64,000 nt of DNA from DATKWD01 sp963704815 (GCA_963704815.1 CAVPHU010000001.1:1178001-1242000); one strand, 5' to 3'. Shown: positions 47,877 to 56,996, counted from the first letter of the stretch. The notes: generated by a model from the letters alone, not told the origin. Numbers and translations: made by a program.

Positions 47877-48300
47877 TCAGGTTTGCGACGAGGCGGTCGG
47901 AGGAGTCCCCCATCCTCCACCGCCGGGCGTGAGCATCCGCACGACGTCGCCGGCCCGCAGGCGGGTCGTGCACTTGTCGGCCAAGCGCTCGGCCCGGTCC
48001 TCGTCGCCCTGCAGCAGCAACCAGTTCTCGCCCACCGCACCGGGCTCACCGCCCGCCATTCCCCACGGCTTCGATGTGCGGCGCTCGGTGATGAGCGACA
48101 CCGTCACGTCTTCGAGCATCTCGAGATCTCGTTCGATGCCCTCGCCGCCCGGAGCCAGACCGGCGCCGCCACTCCTCCGACGCAGCCTCGACCGCAGCAC
48201 ACGGAGTGGGAACGCCCGCTCCAGCGCCTCGATCGGGGTGTTCTTGGTGTTGGTCATACCCGTCTGAGTTCCGCTCTGGCCGGGCTGCGGTGTTCCAGTT
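47877..48300 (-). pseudogene. hyuB 3'-end fragment, copy 3
   Basis: Encodes PGQSGTQTGMTNTKNTPIEA through [12 protein letters not shown], then PTASSQT and stop. It is the longest fragment and the most divergent (RTSKPWGMAGG, ADKCTTRLRAG), sharing with full hyuB the ~84-bp spacer between two TTGGT(C/G)A motifs. Divergence argues that it came from another hyuB allele rather than a local duplication. Confidence 0.8.
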
Positions 48301-48334
48301 CGGTCGTCAACTTGATCTGTGTTGGTGACGCCGC

Positions 48335-48351
48335 CGAACACGCTGCACGCC
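48335..48351. repeat. Cassette-junction core, copy 3
   Basis: CGAACACGCTGCACGCC, 15 of 17 positions as in the other two cores, 11 bp from the ATPase stop codon. Confidence 0.6.
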
Positions 48352-48362
48352 GATCGCGCCCA

Positions 48363-49602
48363 TCACCCTCCCCACAACGAAGCGATCGGGACCGCGGCGA
48401 TCCGTTCGTCGAGGGCGTAGACGGCCGGCCCTGTGTGGAGAACGGCGCCCGCCACGAATCGGTCGCCGAGCCGGTCGCGCAGCCAGCCGAGATGTGCGGC
48501 GTCAGATCGCTTCGGAGCGGCGGAGGCCTTGACCTCGAACGCGATGACGCGATCGCCGCCGGTTTCGGTGAGCACGTCGATCTCGTGTCGACCGTTCTTG
48601 TCCCGCAGGTGGTAGAGGCGGGCGCGCGCGGTGCTCGCTGCGGCTTCGGCGCGGAGCTGTGCAGCGACGAAGGTGTCGAGCACCCGGCCGAGCAGGTCGC
48701 CGTCGCGCAGGATCGTCGCGCCGTCGATCCGCAGCGAAGCAGCCATCAACGATGCGTCGGTCAGGTACCGCTTCGGAGTCTTGACGAGCCGCGACAGTCG
48801 ATTGGTCAGCCAGGCAGGAACGACGTCGAGCACGAAGAGGTTCACGAGCAGCTGTTCATAGGCCGAAGCCGTCTTGCGGTTGATGCCGGCCGCCTCATAG
48901 ACGGTCGAGTCGGCGACGATCCCGGCGGAGTTGAGTGCAAGGACCTCGAAGTACCGGGTGAGGCGCGCTGGGATCCCGCCCTGAGATGTTGACGGCGTCT
49001 CTGGTGAGCATCTGCTCGAGGTAGCTCTCGAGCCACCGCTCCCGCGCCCGCCCCTCCAGGCGCAGGGCCACGTCGGGGAAGCCGCCTCGAAGGGCGACGT
49101 CGAGGTAGCCCGGAAGGTCCGGGGCCGTCGCCGGAGCCGCCAACGCTGCGGGGTCACCCAGGGCGAGGGAGTCGATCGGGTTCGGCCCGGCGGTCGCTTG
49201 GTTGAGCTCGCGCTCGTTGAGTCCGTGGAGCGTGAACCGGATCAGGCGGCCCGTACCCGGCCACGTCACGGACTCGAGATCCGCCCGGACGCTTCCCGTG
49301 AGCAGGAACCGTCCTGGCCTGCTGTCCTCATCGACGGCTCGCTTGACCGCGCCAAGCACGTCGGGGACCGCTTGCCACTCGTCGAGCAGGACCGGCTCCC
49401 GAAGTCGGACGAGTGCAGCATCGGGGTCCGCGACGAATGCCGCCGCCTCGCCTGGGCGGTCCAATCGGACGATGCTTGCGGCGTGTTGACGTGCAGTCGT
49501 CGTCTTGCCGGCCGCACGGGGACCGACGATCAGAACGGCCGGATGGGCCTCCAACGCGCCATCGAGCTCATCGTCGAGGAGGCGTCGGACATACTCGGAC
49601 AC
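48363..49602 (-). CDS. DUF4143-type AAA ATPase, one frameshift
   Basis: The N-terminal part from 49602 has Walker A GPRAAGKTTT, a Walker B-like PVLLDEWQ and sensor LLTGSVRAD. The C-terminal DUF4143 half (LTRYFEVLALNSAGIV, RIDGATILRD, YHLRDKNGRHEIDVL, FEVKASAAPK) is in another frame. An extra G in the run at 48970-48972 explains the shift; the corrected protein has 412 residues. The C-terminal region resembles a PD-(D/E)xK nuclease-like fold. Such proteins are common accessory ATPases of unknown role, often near toxin-antitoxin genes. Confidence 0.85.
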
Positions 49603-49631
49603 GCCATCAGACTACCACTTTGGACCAGTAC

Positions 49632-49829
49632 CTACTCCCGTTCTGGACCACCTTCGGATCCCGAAATAGACCATGCCGGATCTCCCCACCCTCCGCCACC
49701 GGGCGCCCAGCCATCGCCTCCACTCCCCCGGCGTAGGCGATAGCGGAGCACTCTCATTGGATACGCGCGCTCTAGAGCCTCTATCGGCGTATTTCGGGTG
49801 TTTGTGATGGCACCGAACACTCTGCACAC
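49632..49829 (-). pseudogene. hyuB 3'-end fragment, copy 2 (internally deleted)
   Basis: Encodes TRNTPIEALERAYPMRVLRY to RRGSGGDGWAPGG and then jumps directly to GGWGDP. About 80 codons between two Gly-Gly-rich stretches are missing, probably by recombination between repeats. Confidence 0.75.
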
Positions 49830-49830
49830 C
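49814..49830. repeat. Cassette-junction core, copy 2
   Basis: CGAACACTCTGCACACC, identical to copy 1, 2 bp from the PIN toxin stop codon. Confidence 0.65.
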
Positions 49831-49832
49831 AG

Positions 49833-50216
49833 TCATCGACGCACGAGCGTGATCGTGCATCGGGGCCCCGGGGCACGAGCCAGCCGGCCATCAGCGGTCA
49901 CCAGAGGGCTCTCGAGCGCCTCAGCGAGAACGACATACGTCGCGTCGTAGGCGCTCAGGTTCTCGCGCAGTTCCCACACGCGCCCGAGTAGCGCGGTCAC
50001 ACCGACGCGCTCGAGACCGAGACGTTGCCAGACGTCGATCATGCGCTCCACGACCACCGCGTCGAGGTCGCCCCGGAGCACCTGGGACCGAAGTGCGTGG
50101 ACGACCTCTGAGTCGGCGAGGTGCGGACAGACAACCGACTCTGTTTCGAGCATCGCCCTCGCCTCGCCGTCGTTCATGAGACCGAGCACCGCTGCCGAGG
50201 CGTCGACCACGATCAA
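49833..50216 (-). CDS. vapC: PIN-domain toxin (VapC-type)
   Basis: A 127-residue PIN RNase with acidic residues in [10 protein letters not shown] (Asp5), ADSEVVHAL (Glu38 region), [14 protein letters not shown] (Asp) and a final TADGRLA. VapC toxins cut tRNA or rRNA when released. The start overlaps the antitoxin stop by 4 nt. It is cargo between hyuB copies 1 and 2. Confidence 0.88.
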   Translation of the reverse strand: MIVVDASAAVLGLMNDGEARAMLETESVVCPHLADSEVVHALRSQVLRGDLDAVVVERMIDVWQRLGLERVGVTALLGRVWELRENLSAYDATYVVLAEALESPLVTADGRLARAPGPRCTITLVRR

Positions 50217-50434
50217 CGAGACGAGCGCCCAGCGTCGACATCTCCCACGACGATCTCGGCGTCGACTCCGAGGTCCGGCAGCCTGGCCAGCAGCGCAGGG
50301 TTGTCTCCGCGGCGTGAGATGGAGGCCAGTTCGCGCGTCGCGAACGCCGAGAGCGACAGCCCCTCCTTCTCAGCGAGGCGCTCCAAGCGCTCGCCCACGT
50401 CGTCGGGCACGTTTCGGAGGTACAAGGTCCGCAT
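50213..50434 (-). CDS. vapB: FitA-like ribbon-helix-helix antitoxin
   Basis: A 73-residue protein from ATG 50432-50434 starting [20 protein letters not shown], the typical RHH DNA-binding start of FitA-like antitoxins, followed by a C-terminal segment that would bind the PIN toxin. A longer in-frame version would run into the hyuB fragment and is rejected. Confidence 0.82.
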   Translation of the reverse strand: MRTLYLRNVPDDVGERLERLAEKEGLSLSAFATRELASISRRGDNPALLARLPDLGVDAEIVVGDVDAGRSSR

Positions 50435-50442
50435 GTCGCATG

Positions 50443-50448
50443 ATGCTA
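50443..50448 (-). promoter_or_regulatory. -10-like TAGCAT, 8 nt before the antitoxin ATG
   Basis: TAGCAT is 8 nt from the ATG; GCATGATGCTAGC around it has partial dyad symmetry that could be an RHH operator. Confidence 0.45.
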
Positions 50449-50505
50449 GCACGACGCATGCACTTTGCGACACGCAGCGGCGGCCGAGGGACGGTTCAAT
50501 GGGGG

Positions 50506-50925
50506 TCAATCCCGAGACGGAGCAGTCTCCATCTCCGTACCCGAGTTCGACCGCGCTGGGTCTCCCCACCCACCACCTCCGGGAGTCAGCATCCGCAGGA
50601 CGTCGCCGGACTTCATTCGGATCGTGCACTTGTCGGGCAGCTGCTTGGCCTGTTCCTCATCACCCTGCGGGAGCAGCCAGTTTTCGCCAACCGCGCCCGG
50701 CCCGCCGCCGACGAGTCCCCATGGCTGCGACACGCGCCGTTCCGTGATGAGCGACACGGTCACGTCCTCGAGGACCTGGAGGTCGCGTTCGATCCCCTCG
50801 CCACCCGGCGCCAACCCTGCGCCACCGCTCCCTCGGCGTAGCCGATACCGCAACACCCGCAGTGGATACACGCGTTCCAGCGCCTCGATCGGGGTGTTTT
50901 TCGTATTTGTCATGCCATCGAACAC
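50506..50925 (-). pseudogene. hyuB 3'-end fragment, copy 1
   Basis: Encodes MTNTKNTPIEALERVYPLRV through [12 protein letters not shown], then an unrelated tail [14 protein letters not shown] and stop. The frame is intact over all ~108 homologous residues. Confidence 0.82.
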
Positions 50926-50935
50926 TCTGCACACC
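50919..50935. repeat. Cassette-junction core, copy 1
   Basis: CGAACACTCTGCACACC, identical to copy 2, 25 bp from the PIN toxin stop. It directly abuts the hyuB-homologous CATGCCAT side. Confidence 0.65.
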
Positions 50936-50960
50936 GATCACGAGTCGAGGTCGGCCACGC

Positions 50961-51344
50961 TCACGCGGTCGTGACGGTCGCAAGGCGACCCACGTCCTCG
51001 GGGTCGCATGTGGCGATGACCGCTCCTCCCTGCAGATCGGCGTCGGCAACCAGGAAGGCATCAACCGCCATCTCCGACCCGGCACCAACCGCTCCGAGCA
51101 ACTGACCAGCGCGGACACCGGTACGCGAATCAACTGCGTGGACCTCGACCCGGTGACGCCGCAGACCAGCGAACACGCCAGCGTCGGCCGGTCGGCCACG
51201 AACGACCTCGGCCAAGACCGCAGCAACCGTTGCGATTGGCAGTTCCCGCGACCGCATCTCGGTCACGAGAGCCCGTACACGGTCACGTCGGTGATCTGGA
51301 CCGTGGGCCACTGCCGAGATCGCCTCGCTGTCGAGCAGGAGCAC
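50961..51344 (-). CDS. vapC: PIN-domain toxin (VapC-type)
   Basis: A 127-residue PIN protein: MLLLDSEAISAV (Asp5), VLAEVVRGR (Glu), EMAVDAFLVADA (Asp) and ATCDPEDVGRL. It belongs to a different subgroup from the 49833 toxin. Its GTG start follows the antitoxin TGA directly. Confidence 0.86.
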   Translation of the reverse strand: MLLLDSEAISAVAHGPDHRRDRVRALVTEMRSRELPIATVAAVLAEVVRGRPADAGVFAGLRRHRVEVHAVDSRTGVRAGQLLGAVGAGSEMAVDAFLVADADLQGGAVIATCDPEDVGRLATVTTA

Positions 51345-51611
51345 TCAGCCTGCCTTCGCAGGACGCTCAGTCGTGGCGGCCCACTCGTCCACAATCCGCG
51401 CCGCCCACTCGAGCGTCTCCGGGTCGACCGGCCCATGCTCGGCTTCGAGTTCAGCCAGCCATTCGTCTACCGCTCGAAGGTGGCGGAGCCGGGACAGATA
51501 GGCACCAACCGCATGGTCGACGGTCGCTGACAGACTTCGCGCATCGACCAGCGAGCGGAGCTCTTCAAGCTGCTCGGTATCGAGCGTCAACGTGACCTTC
51601 TCCTTCGGCAT
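51345..51611 (-). CDS. vapB: VapB-type antitoxin
   Basis: An 88-residue protein beginning MPKEKVTLTLDTEQLEELRS, a ribbon-helix-helix start, then a helical C-terminal toxin-binding region (DEWLAELEAEHGPVDPETLEW). The ATG at 51609-51611 lies 6 nt after TACCAT. Confidence 0.8.
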   Translation of the reverse strand: MPKEKVTLTLDTEQLEELRSLVDARSLSATVDHAVGAYLSRLRHLRAVDEWLAELEAEHGPVDPETLEWAARIVDEWAATTERPAKAG

Positions 51612-51617
51612 AAAGGT

Positions 51618-51623
51618 ATGGTA
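51618..51623 (-). promoter_or_regulatory. -10-like TACCAT, 6 nt before the antitoxin ATG
   Basis: TACCAT lies in an unusually AT-rich 40-bp patch with GTAAACGTACTAC beside it, a likely autoregulatory operator. Confidence 0.5.
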
Positions 51624-51842
51624 GTACGTTTACACGTCAAAGGCGATCCCTCACTCCCGATTCGGGCCAGTGACGGCTCCCGGGACAGACCACATCGGAT
51701 CCCCCAACCCGCCATCGCCGTATCAGGTGATGCGGAATCGGAGGGCCCTCCCGTGCGGATTCGGAGGGCCAATCGCTCCCGAACAGGAGCTGCCATCGCG
51801 GCAGATCTGGAGCGCCTGAGGAAGGCAGACGCTCACCGCCGA

Positions 51843-53484
51843 TCAGTCCGGATCCGTACCGCTCCCGAGTGACGATGCGGACCAGACCGGATCCCCCCAT
51901 CCTCCGCCGCCGGGCGTCAGCATCCGAAGAACATCGCCGGCCTTCATCCGGATCGTGCACTTGTCGGGCAGCCGCTCCGCCAGGTCCTCGTCACCTCCAG
52001 GGAGAAGCCAGTTCTCGCCGGCCGCGCCCGGTTCGCCGCCGGCCAGCCCCCACGGCTGCGACGACGCGCCGTTCCGTGATGAGCGACACGGTCACGTCCT
52101 CGAGGACCTGGAGGTCGCGCTCGATGCCCTCACCGCCCGGCGCCGCACCCGGCGCCGCCGCTCCCCCGCCGCAGCCGGTAGCGCAGCACTCGGAGTGGGA
52201 ACGCCCGCTCCAGCGCCTCGATCGGCGTGTTCTGCGGTGTTGGTCATACCCGTGTGGACCCCGCTGCTGGCCGGGCCGGGTCCAGTTCGGGCGTCAGCTG
52301 TGTTGGTCATGCCCGTGTGGATGCCCGACTGACCCGGTCCGGCGGGGCCACCGCCCTGTCCGCCGCCGACGGTCTCGTAGTACACCCACCCGTCGCCGCC
52401 GATGAGCAGGTTGTTCATCGTGCCCTGGCCGGCGGCGCCGACCCGATCGGGCAGCACCTGGGCGAGCGCACCCAGGCACACGTCGGCGACTCGCTGCGAC
52501 ACCTCGACGTTGCCGGCACCGACGGCCGCCGGGAACTGGGCGGCGACGATCGAGCCGGGCGGCGACGATGACCTGCGATCGACTCGAGCACGCCGCCGTT
52601 GGCAGGCAGGGTCGGGTCGAGGGCGGCTCGTAGCGGCGAAGGCCACGGCGACTGACGGTCACGGCCTCGACGGCGTTCACGTTGCCCGGCCGACTGGTGG
52701 GCCGACCCGGTGAAGTCGAACGTGACAGCCGGCCGTCGACGGTCAGCTCCAACGCGATGGTCGCCGGTGCTGCGGTCCGACGGTCCCGAGCCGGTGGAGT
52801 CCACCTGGTCGCGCGAACGACCACGAGCCCGACGGGAGATCGGCGATGACGGCGCGCATGCGTCGCCGCCCGTAGTCGACCACCTCGTCGAACGGATCGG
52901 CCGCGTGCTCGGCCAGACGCTGCACACCGAGCAGGTTGGCGCCGATCTGGGCGTCGAGATCACCCGCCCGCTCGTCCGGGGTCCTCGACGCGGCGAACAG
53001 CAACGCGGCCACCTCGGCCGTGAGCTTCATCGGCGGGATGCGGATTCCCTCCTGTTGGATCTCGGTGGCGTCGGCCGGAATCGATCCCGGGGCCGCGCCG
53101 CCGATGTCGGCGTGGTGGGCCCGGTTGGCGGCCCACCCGACCAGCCGACCATCGGCGAAGCACGGGGCGACGAGCGTGATGTCGTTCAGGTGGGTGCCCC
53201 CAGCGTACGGGTCGTTCAGGATGATCTGCTCGCCCGGACCGATCTCGTCTCCCAGTGCCTCGATCGCGGCGGCCACGCGTCGCCGGCATCGACCCGAGGT
53301 GCACCGGGATGTGCTCGGCCTGCACGAGCAGGTCCCGTCGGCGGTGAACAGCGCGGCCGAGCAGTCGGCCCGCTCCTTGATGTTCGGGCTGAACGCCGCC
53401 CGCCGCAGCACCGCGCCCATCTCCTCGGCGATGCCGGTCAGCCGCGAGATCAGCACCTGGAGCGCCGCGGCGACAACGCCGTCA
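51843..53484 (-). pseudogene. hyuB: Hydantoinase B/oxoprolinase (HyuB), multiple frameshifts
   Basis: HyuB is the second subunit of ATP-dependent hydantoinase/5-oxoprolinase complexes. Recognisable pieces appear in alternating frames: LISRLTGIAEEMGAVLRRAA, VQAEHIPVHLGSMP-like, LNDPYAGGTHLNDITLVAPC, HHADIGGAAPGSIP, then the C-terminal VSLITERR to GGGGWGDP and stop at 51843. At least five indels are needed for an open frame. Either the locus is decaying or this stretch is poorly sequenced. Its intact 3' end is the template of the downstream fragments. Confidence 0.8.
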
Positions 53485-55270
53485 TGTGCGCCACAGGACG
53501 AGGTTGCCGGCCTCGTCGGGATCGGCCCGCCACCCCTCGGGGACCCAGATCGTGCAATCGGGCTCGGAGAGCACGAGCGGCCCGACTCCGCCCGCTCGAT
53601 CCGTCGGCGGCGCAAGATCGGCGAGCTCGGTCGAGCTGGGGCGGGTGGCCGTGGCGCGCACGGCGATCACCTCGACGACCGAGCCCGGGCGGGCGAAGCC
53701 GTTCCGCAACTCGTGCTCGGCGTCGAAGTCGTCAGGCGATGCGACACGGAGCTCGTGGGACTGGCCGTCGTAGCGGCACTCGTAGGCGAGGCTCACCACC
53801 GTGTCGTCGCCGGGCAGCAACGCGGCGGCCTCGGCCGACAGCTCGGCCCGCGAAGGCCTCGAGGCCCGTCCGGTCGGTGGGGTGGGCCCAGGTCCGAACC
53901 ACCTCGCGCTGCATCGGCGCCGTGAGCAGACCGACGGCGGACAGCACCCCGGCTCGGGCCGGCACGATCACCGCCGCCATGCCGAGCGCTTCGGCGAGAT
54001 CGCAGGCGTGCAACGGACCGGCGCCGCCGAAGGCCACGAGCGCGAGACCCGATGGGTCGACGCCTCGTTCGACCGTCACGGTCCGAATGGCTCGCTCCAT
54101 GTTGGCGTTGACCACGTCGATCAGTCCGTAGGCATCGATGCCCGCCTCATCGAGCGCCGACCCGCGCGGCATGCAGCGACAGGTGCAGCTCACCGAAGCG
54201 GGCCGCCTGATCGATCCGACCGGCCACGAGGTCGGCGTCGGTCACCGTGGGCCGGGTGCCCCCGAATCCGTAGCAGGCCGGACCGGGTCGGGCGCCGGCG
54301 GACCGGGTCCGACTCGGAGCGCTCCGCCGGCATCGAGCCACCGCGATCGAGCCGCCACCGGCGCCGATGGTGTGGATGTCGAGGCTGGGGAACCGCACCT
54401 CGTACCCGGCCACGTGCGCGGACCCCGGCCGGCTCGGGCCGACCGCCCCGCACCAGGCACACGTCGGTCGACGGTGCCCCCCATGTCGAAGGTCACGACG
54501 TCCGCGAAGCCGCTCGCCATCGCCGCGGCCGCCGCAGCGCCCACCCCTCCCGCCGGCCCGGACAGCAGCAGGGCCGCAGGGACATCGGCCGCCACGTCGA
54601 GGTCGAGCAACCCACCCGACGACGCCATCACGGTGGCGTCGGCGGCGAGGCCACCCACCCGAGCCAGGTAGCTGCGACACACCGGGCGCAGGGCCGCGTT
54701 GAGCGACCGTGGTGACCGTGCGCTCGTACTCTCGGAACTCGGGGGCCACGGCGCTCGAACGGGAGACGTCGAAGCCCGCGTCCGCGACCGCTCGTTCGAG
54801 CGCCTCCTCGTGTGACGGGTCGAGGTCGCTGTGCAGCAGGCACGACGGCGACCGCCTCGGTGTCGGCGGGATCGCGCACCATCGGCAGGCCGTCGACGGC
54901 CTCGAGCTCGGAACCATCGGCGGCCGAGGCGGCCCGCCGACCCCGATGCGGTGGTCCCGGTCGACCAGCGGCGGCGGCCGACGCACCGTGTCGTCGTACA
55001 ACGACGGCCGGTCCTGCCGGGCGATCTCGATCGACGTCCTCGATCCCCTCGTTGGTCACCAGGGTCACGACGGTCGCCAGGCCCTCGAGCACGGCGTTGG
55101 TGGCCACGGTCGTGCCGTGCGCCGAACGCACTCGACGGCCCGCGAGCCCTCGACGGCCTGCGGCCACCGCCGACGCCGGGTCGTGCGGGGTCGACGGGCA
55201 CCTTCGCGATGTGACCCGACGAGGTCACGACATCGGTGAACGTGCCCCCGGTGTCGACGCCCACTCGCAT
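53482..55270 (-). pseudogene. hyuA: Hydantoinase A/oxoprolinase (HyuA), multiple frameshifts
   Basis: Starts MRVGVDTGGTFTDVV at 55270, the ASKHA-fold phosphate loop of HyuA, and ends with PDEAGNLVLWRT at 53482, overlapping the HyuB start. Pieces such as AHGTTVATNAVLEGLATVV, LSGPAGGVGAAAAAAMASGF, VTFDMGGT and LVAFGGAGPLHACDLAEALG lie in different frames. One clear indel is an extra G in the plus-strand run 55187-55190. Many such single-base errors across 1.8 kb suggest poor consensus or real decay. Confidence 0.8.
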
Positions 55271-55278
55271 GCCGCGCG

Positions 55279-55284
55279 ACCGTA
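55279..55284 (-). promoter_or_regulatory. -10-like TACGGT, 8 nt before the hyuA ATG
   Basis: TACGGT remains intact 8 nt from the ATG at 55268-55270, although the coding sequence is broken. Confidence 0.45.
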
Positions 55285-55389
55285 CTGGGCCGGCACCCAG
55301 ACGAGCCTGTCTCCGATGATGGGGTCCCCGAGGGCGCGAAAAGGGCACCATGGGGTCGATGGGTTCGAAGAAGTGGGGTCGACGAAAGG

Positions 55390-55890
55390 GTGGCGACGAC
55401 GCCCGCCCGAACCGGCGACGCCGGCGCGCAAGCCGAACCCGACGACGTCACCGACGACGAAGCGAATGCCTGGTGGACCGGACGCAGCACGCCGCGAGAC
55501 ACCGATTCCGAGCTCGATTCGCACCGCGGCCCGAAGACGGCTGACGAGATCCGAGAGGCGTTCAAGCGCAAGCGGGGTCGGCCCGAGCCCGAGGCCAAGC
55601 CGCACGGCGCCTTCGCCGAGTACTACTCCGCCGACAGCCTCTTCACGAACGTCGACGACGACTCGGTCGACGCCGGAGCGTTCGACCCCGACGATCCCTA
55701 CGTCGTCCTCGGAGTCCCTGCCTCTGCGAGCTGGGAGCAGATCGTGTCTTCCCACCGGCGGCTCGCCAAGCTCCACCACCCCGATCGACTGCTCGAGGCG
55801 TCGCCCGAGGACAAAGAAGCGAGCGCCGACCGCATGGCCGAGATCAACCTCGCCTACGCCGAACTCCGACGACGCCGCGGACTCTCCTGA
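55390..55890 (+). CDS. J-domain protein
   Basis: The C-terminal ~65 residues form a J domain with DPYVVLGVPASASWEQI, the HPD motif in LHHPDRL and INLAYAELRRRRG. J proteins stimulate Hsp70 ATPases. The N-terminal ~95 residues are acidic and contain DDEANAWWTG. The GTG at 55390 has no ribosome binding site. An ATG at 55359 (MGSKKWGRRKGGDDA) is a better start, but one C too many in 55396-55404 would put it out of frame. I therefore suspect another homopolymer error. Confidence 0.78.
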   Translation: MATTPARTGDAGAQAEPDDVTDDEANAWWTGRSTPRDTDSELDSHRGPKTADEIREAFKRKRGRPEPEAKPHGAFAEYYSADSLFTNVDDDSVDAGAFDPDDPYVVLGVPASASWEQIVSSHRRLAKLHHPDRLLEASPEDKEASADRMAEINLAYAELRRRRGLS

Positions 55891-55962
55891 GATCGGGGCT
55901 CGGAGCGGCGCGGACGAGCCACGTGTCCAGCTCCCCGCCATTCCCGCTCTTGCCGCTCGGGC
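55891..55962. repeat. Dispersed intergenic repeat with hairpin (copy 2)
   Basis: Lies between convergent stop codons. Positions 55928-55958 match 10274-10304 at 30 of 31 bases. A different hairpin (GGCTCG at 55897-55902, CGAGCC at 55915-55920) precedes it, in the same relative place as at copy 1. Confidence 0.6.
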
Positions 55963-56988
55963 TCAGGCCTCCGCAGGGTCGACGATCCACACGTCGGCGC
56001 CGACCCGGTCCTCGAGCTTCTCGACGAGCCGCCCGATGAGCCGATCCTTGCCGTCGAACACGACCACCGCCTGGTCGAGATTCGCCGCCAGCCAGCCGTC
56101 GCGTCGCGACAGTGCGGACCCGGCCTGCTGCTTCGACTTCGGCACCTTGTGTTCGAGGGTCAGGACCGAGTCGGCGCTGCTGGCCGCCCGGCGGAAACGT
56201 TCCTGGCTCGGCGTCGGCCAGACCGATTCGGGGTTGGGGTAGGGAAGGACGGCGACCAGCCGCAAACCCACCTCCTGGGCTGCCTCGGCGCCGAGCAACT
56301 CGGCGCCCAGCCGCAGACCCGACACGACGATGAGGTCGTCGTCGACCTCACGCTTGGCTCGCAGGATCTCGACCAGGCGCGCCTTGACCGCGTGTTCGGT
56401 CGGATTGGGCTGATGGCCACCGAGCTCGGTCGGCCGGTGTCCGAACACCCCGCACAGCGTCCCGGCCGGAAGCCGGGGGTCGCGACCCTCGACCCCGCCA
56501 TCCGGCGGAGGACGACCGGCGCGGTCGGGCGGGCCGAGCACCTCGGGTGGCTCGTCACCGGAGCGACCCCGCTTCTCCGTCACCGCTTCGACGGCCAGGG
56601 CATCGACCAGGTCGTTCATCGGGTCGCCGCTGTGTCCCTTGACCCAGCGGAACGTCACGTCGTCGCGACGACGGACCAGCTCGATGAACGGCTCCCACAG
56701 ATCACGGTTGGCCACCGGCTTGCGCTGGCTGTTGAGCCAGCCCCGCTTCAGCCAGCCCTCCCACCAGCCATCGCGAAAGCAGTGCACCACATACGTCGAG
56801 TCGCTCACGATCTCGAGCGGCCCTTCGATGGCCTGCACGGCTTCGAACGCGGCGCGGATCTCCATCCGCTGATTCGTCGACCTCGGCTCGAATCCGCTGG
56901 CGAATGCGCCGCCGGGGACCGCCCACGCCCACCCGCCCGGCCCGGGATTCCCCGAGCACGCACCGTCGGTGTAGGCGGTGGTCGTCAC
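55963..56988 (-). CDS. rnhA: Ribonuclease HI with C-terminal SLOG/DUF1273-like domain
   Basis: RNase HI degrades RNA in RNA-DNA hybrids. Residues 1-145 hold the catalytic set Asp8 (YTDGACSGNPGPGG), Glu43 (NQRMEIRAAFEA), Asp63 (IVSDSTYVV), His119 and Asp129 (KGHSGDPMNDLVDALA). After a Pro/Gly linker, residues ~185-335 form a second domain starting CGVFGHRPTELGG with VVSGLRLGAELLGAEAA and LPYPNP, like the YpsA/DUF1273 SLOG nucleotide-binding fold. The start is GTG at 56986-56988, since an in-frame ATG upstream would overlap the aceE promoter. Confidence 0.88.
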   Translation of the reverse strand: MTTTAYTDGACSGNPGPGGWAWAVPGGAFASGFEPRSTNQRMEIRAAFEAVQAIEGPLEIVSDSTYVVHCFRDGWWEGWLKRGWLNSQRKPVANRDLWEPFIELVRRRDDVTFRWVKGHSGDPMNDLVDALAVEAVTEKRGRSGDEPPEVLGPPDRAGRPPPDGGVEGRDPRLPAGTLCGVFGHRPTELGGHQPNPTEHAVKARLVEILRAKREVDDDLIVVSGLRLGAELLGAEAAQEVGLRLVAVLPYPNPESVWPTPSQERFRRAASSADSVLTLEHKVPKSKQQAGSALSRRDGWLAANLDQAVVVFDGKDRLIGRLVEKLEDRVGADVWIVDPAEA

Positions 56989-56996
56989 GGCCGCCG

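Larger units (their letters stand above)
45595..52290 (-). mobile_element. Putative cassette array: repeated hyuB 3' ends separating cargo genes
   Basis: Downstream of hyuB the last ~115 codons of that gene recur four times in the same orientation (fragment copies at about 50560, 49660, 47900 and 45600). They start at or near the MTNTxNTPIEAL segment and end at GGGGWG. Between them lie, in order, a PIN toxin pair, a second PIN toxin pair, a DUF4143-type ATPase and a K+ channel. Three cassette ends carry a 17-bp core (CGAACACTCTGCACACC or close variant) joined to the hyuB sequence. No recombinase gene is present, so mobilisation would be in trans. Confidence 0.55.

Noticed and set aside
45595..52290. 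Simple tandem duplication of hyuB
   Set aside because: Only the 3' ends are repeated, the copies differ from each other, and unrelated genes lie between them.
45595..55270. Prophage or IS-mediated island
   Set aside because: No integrase, transposase, terminal inverted repeats or phage structural genes are visible.
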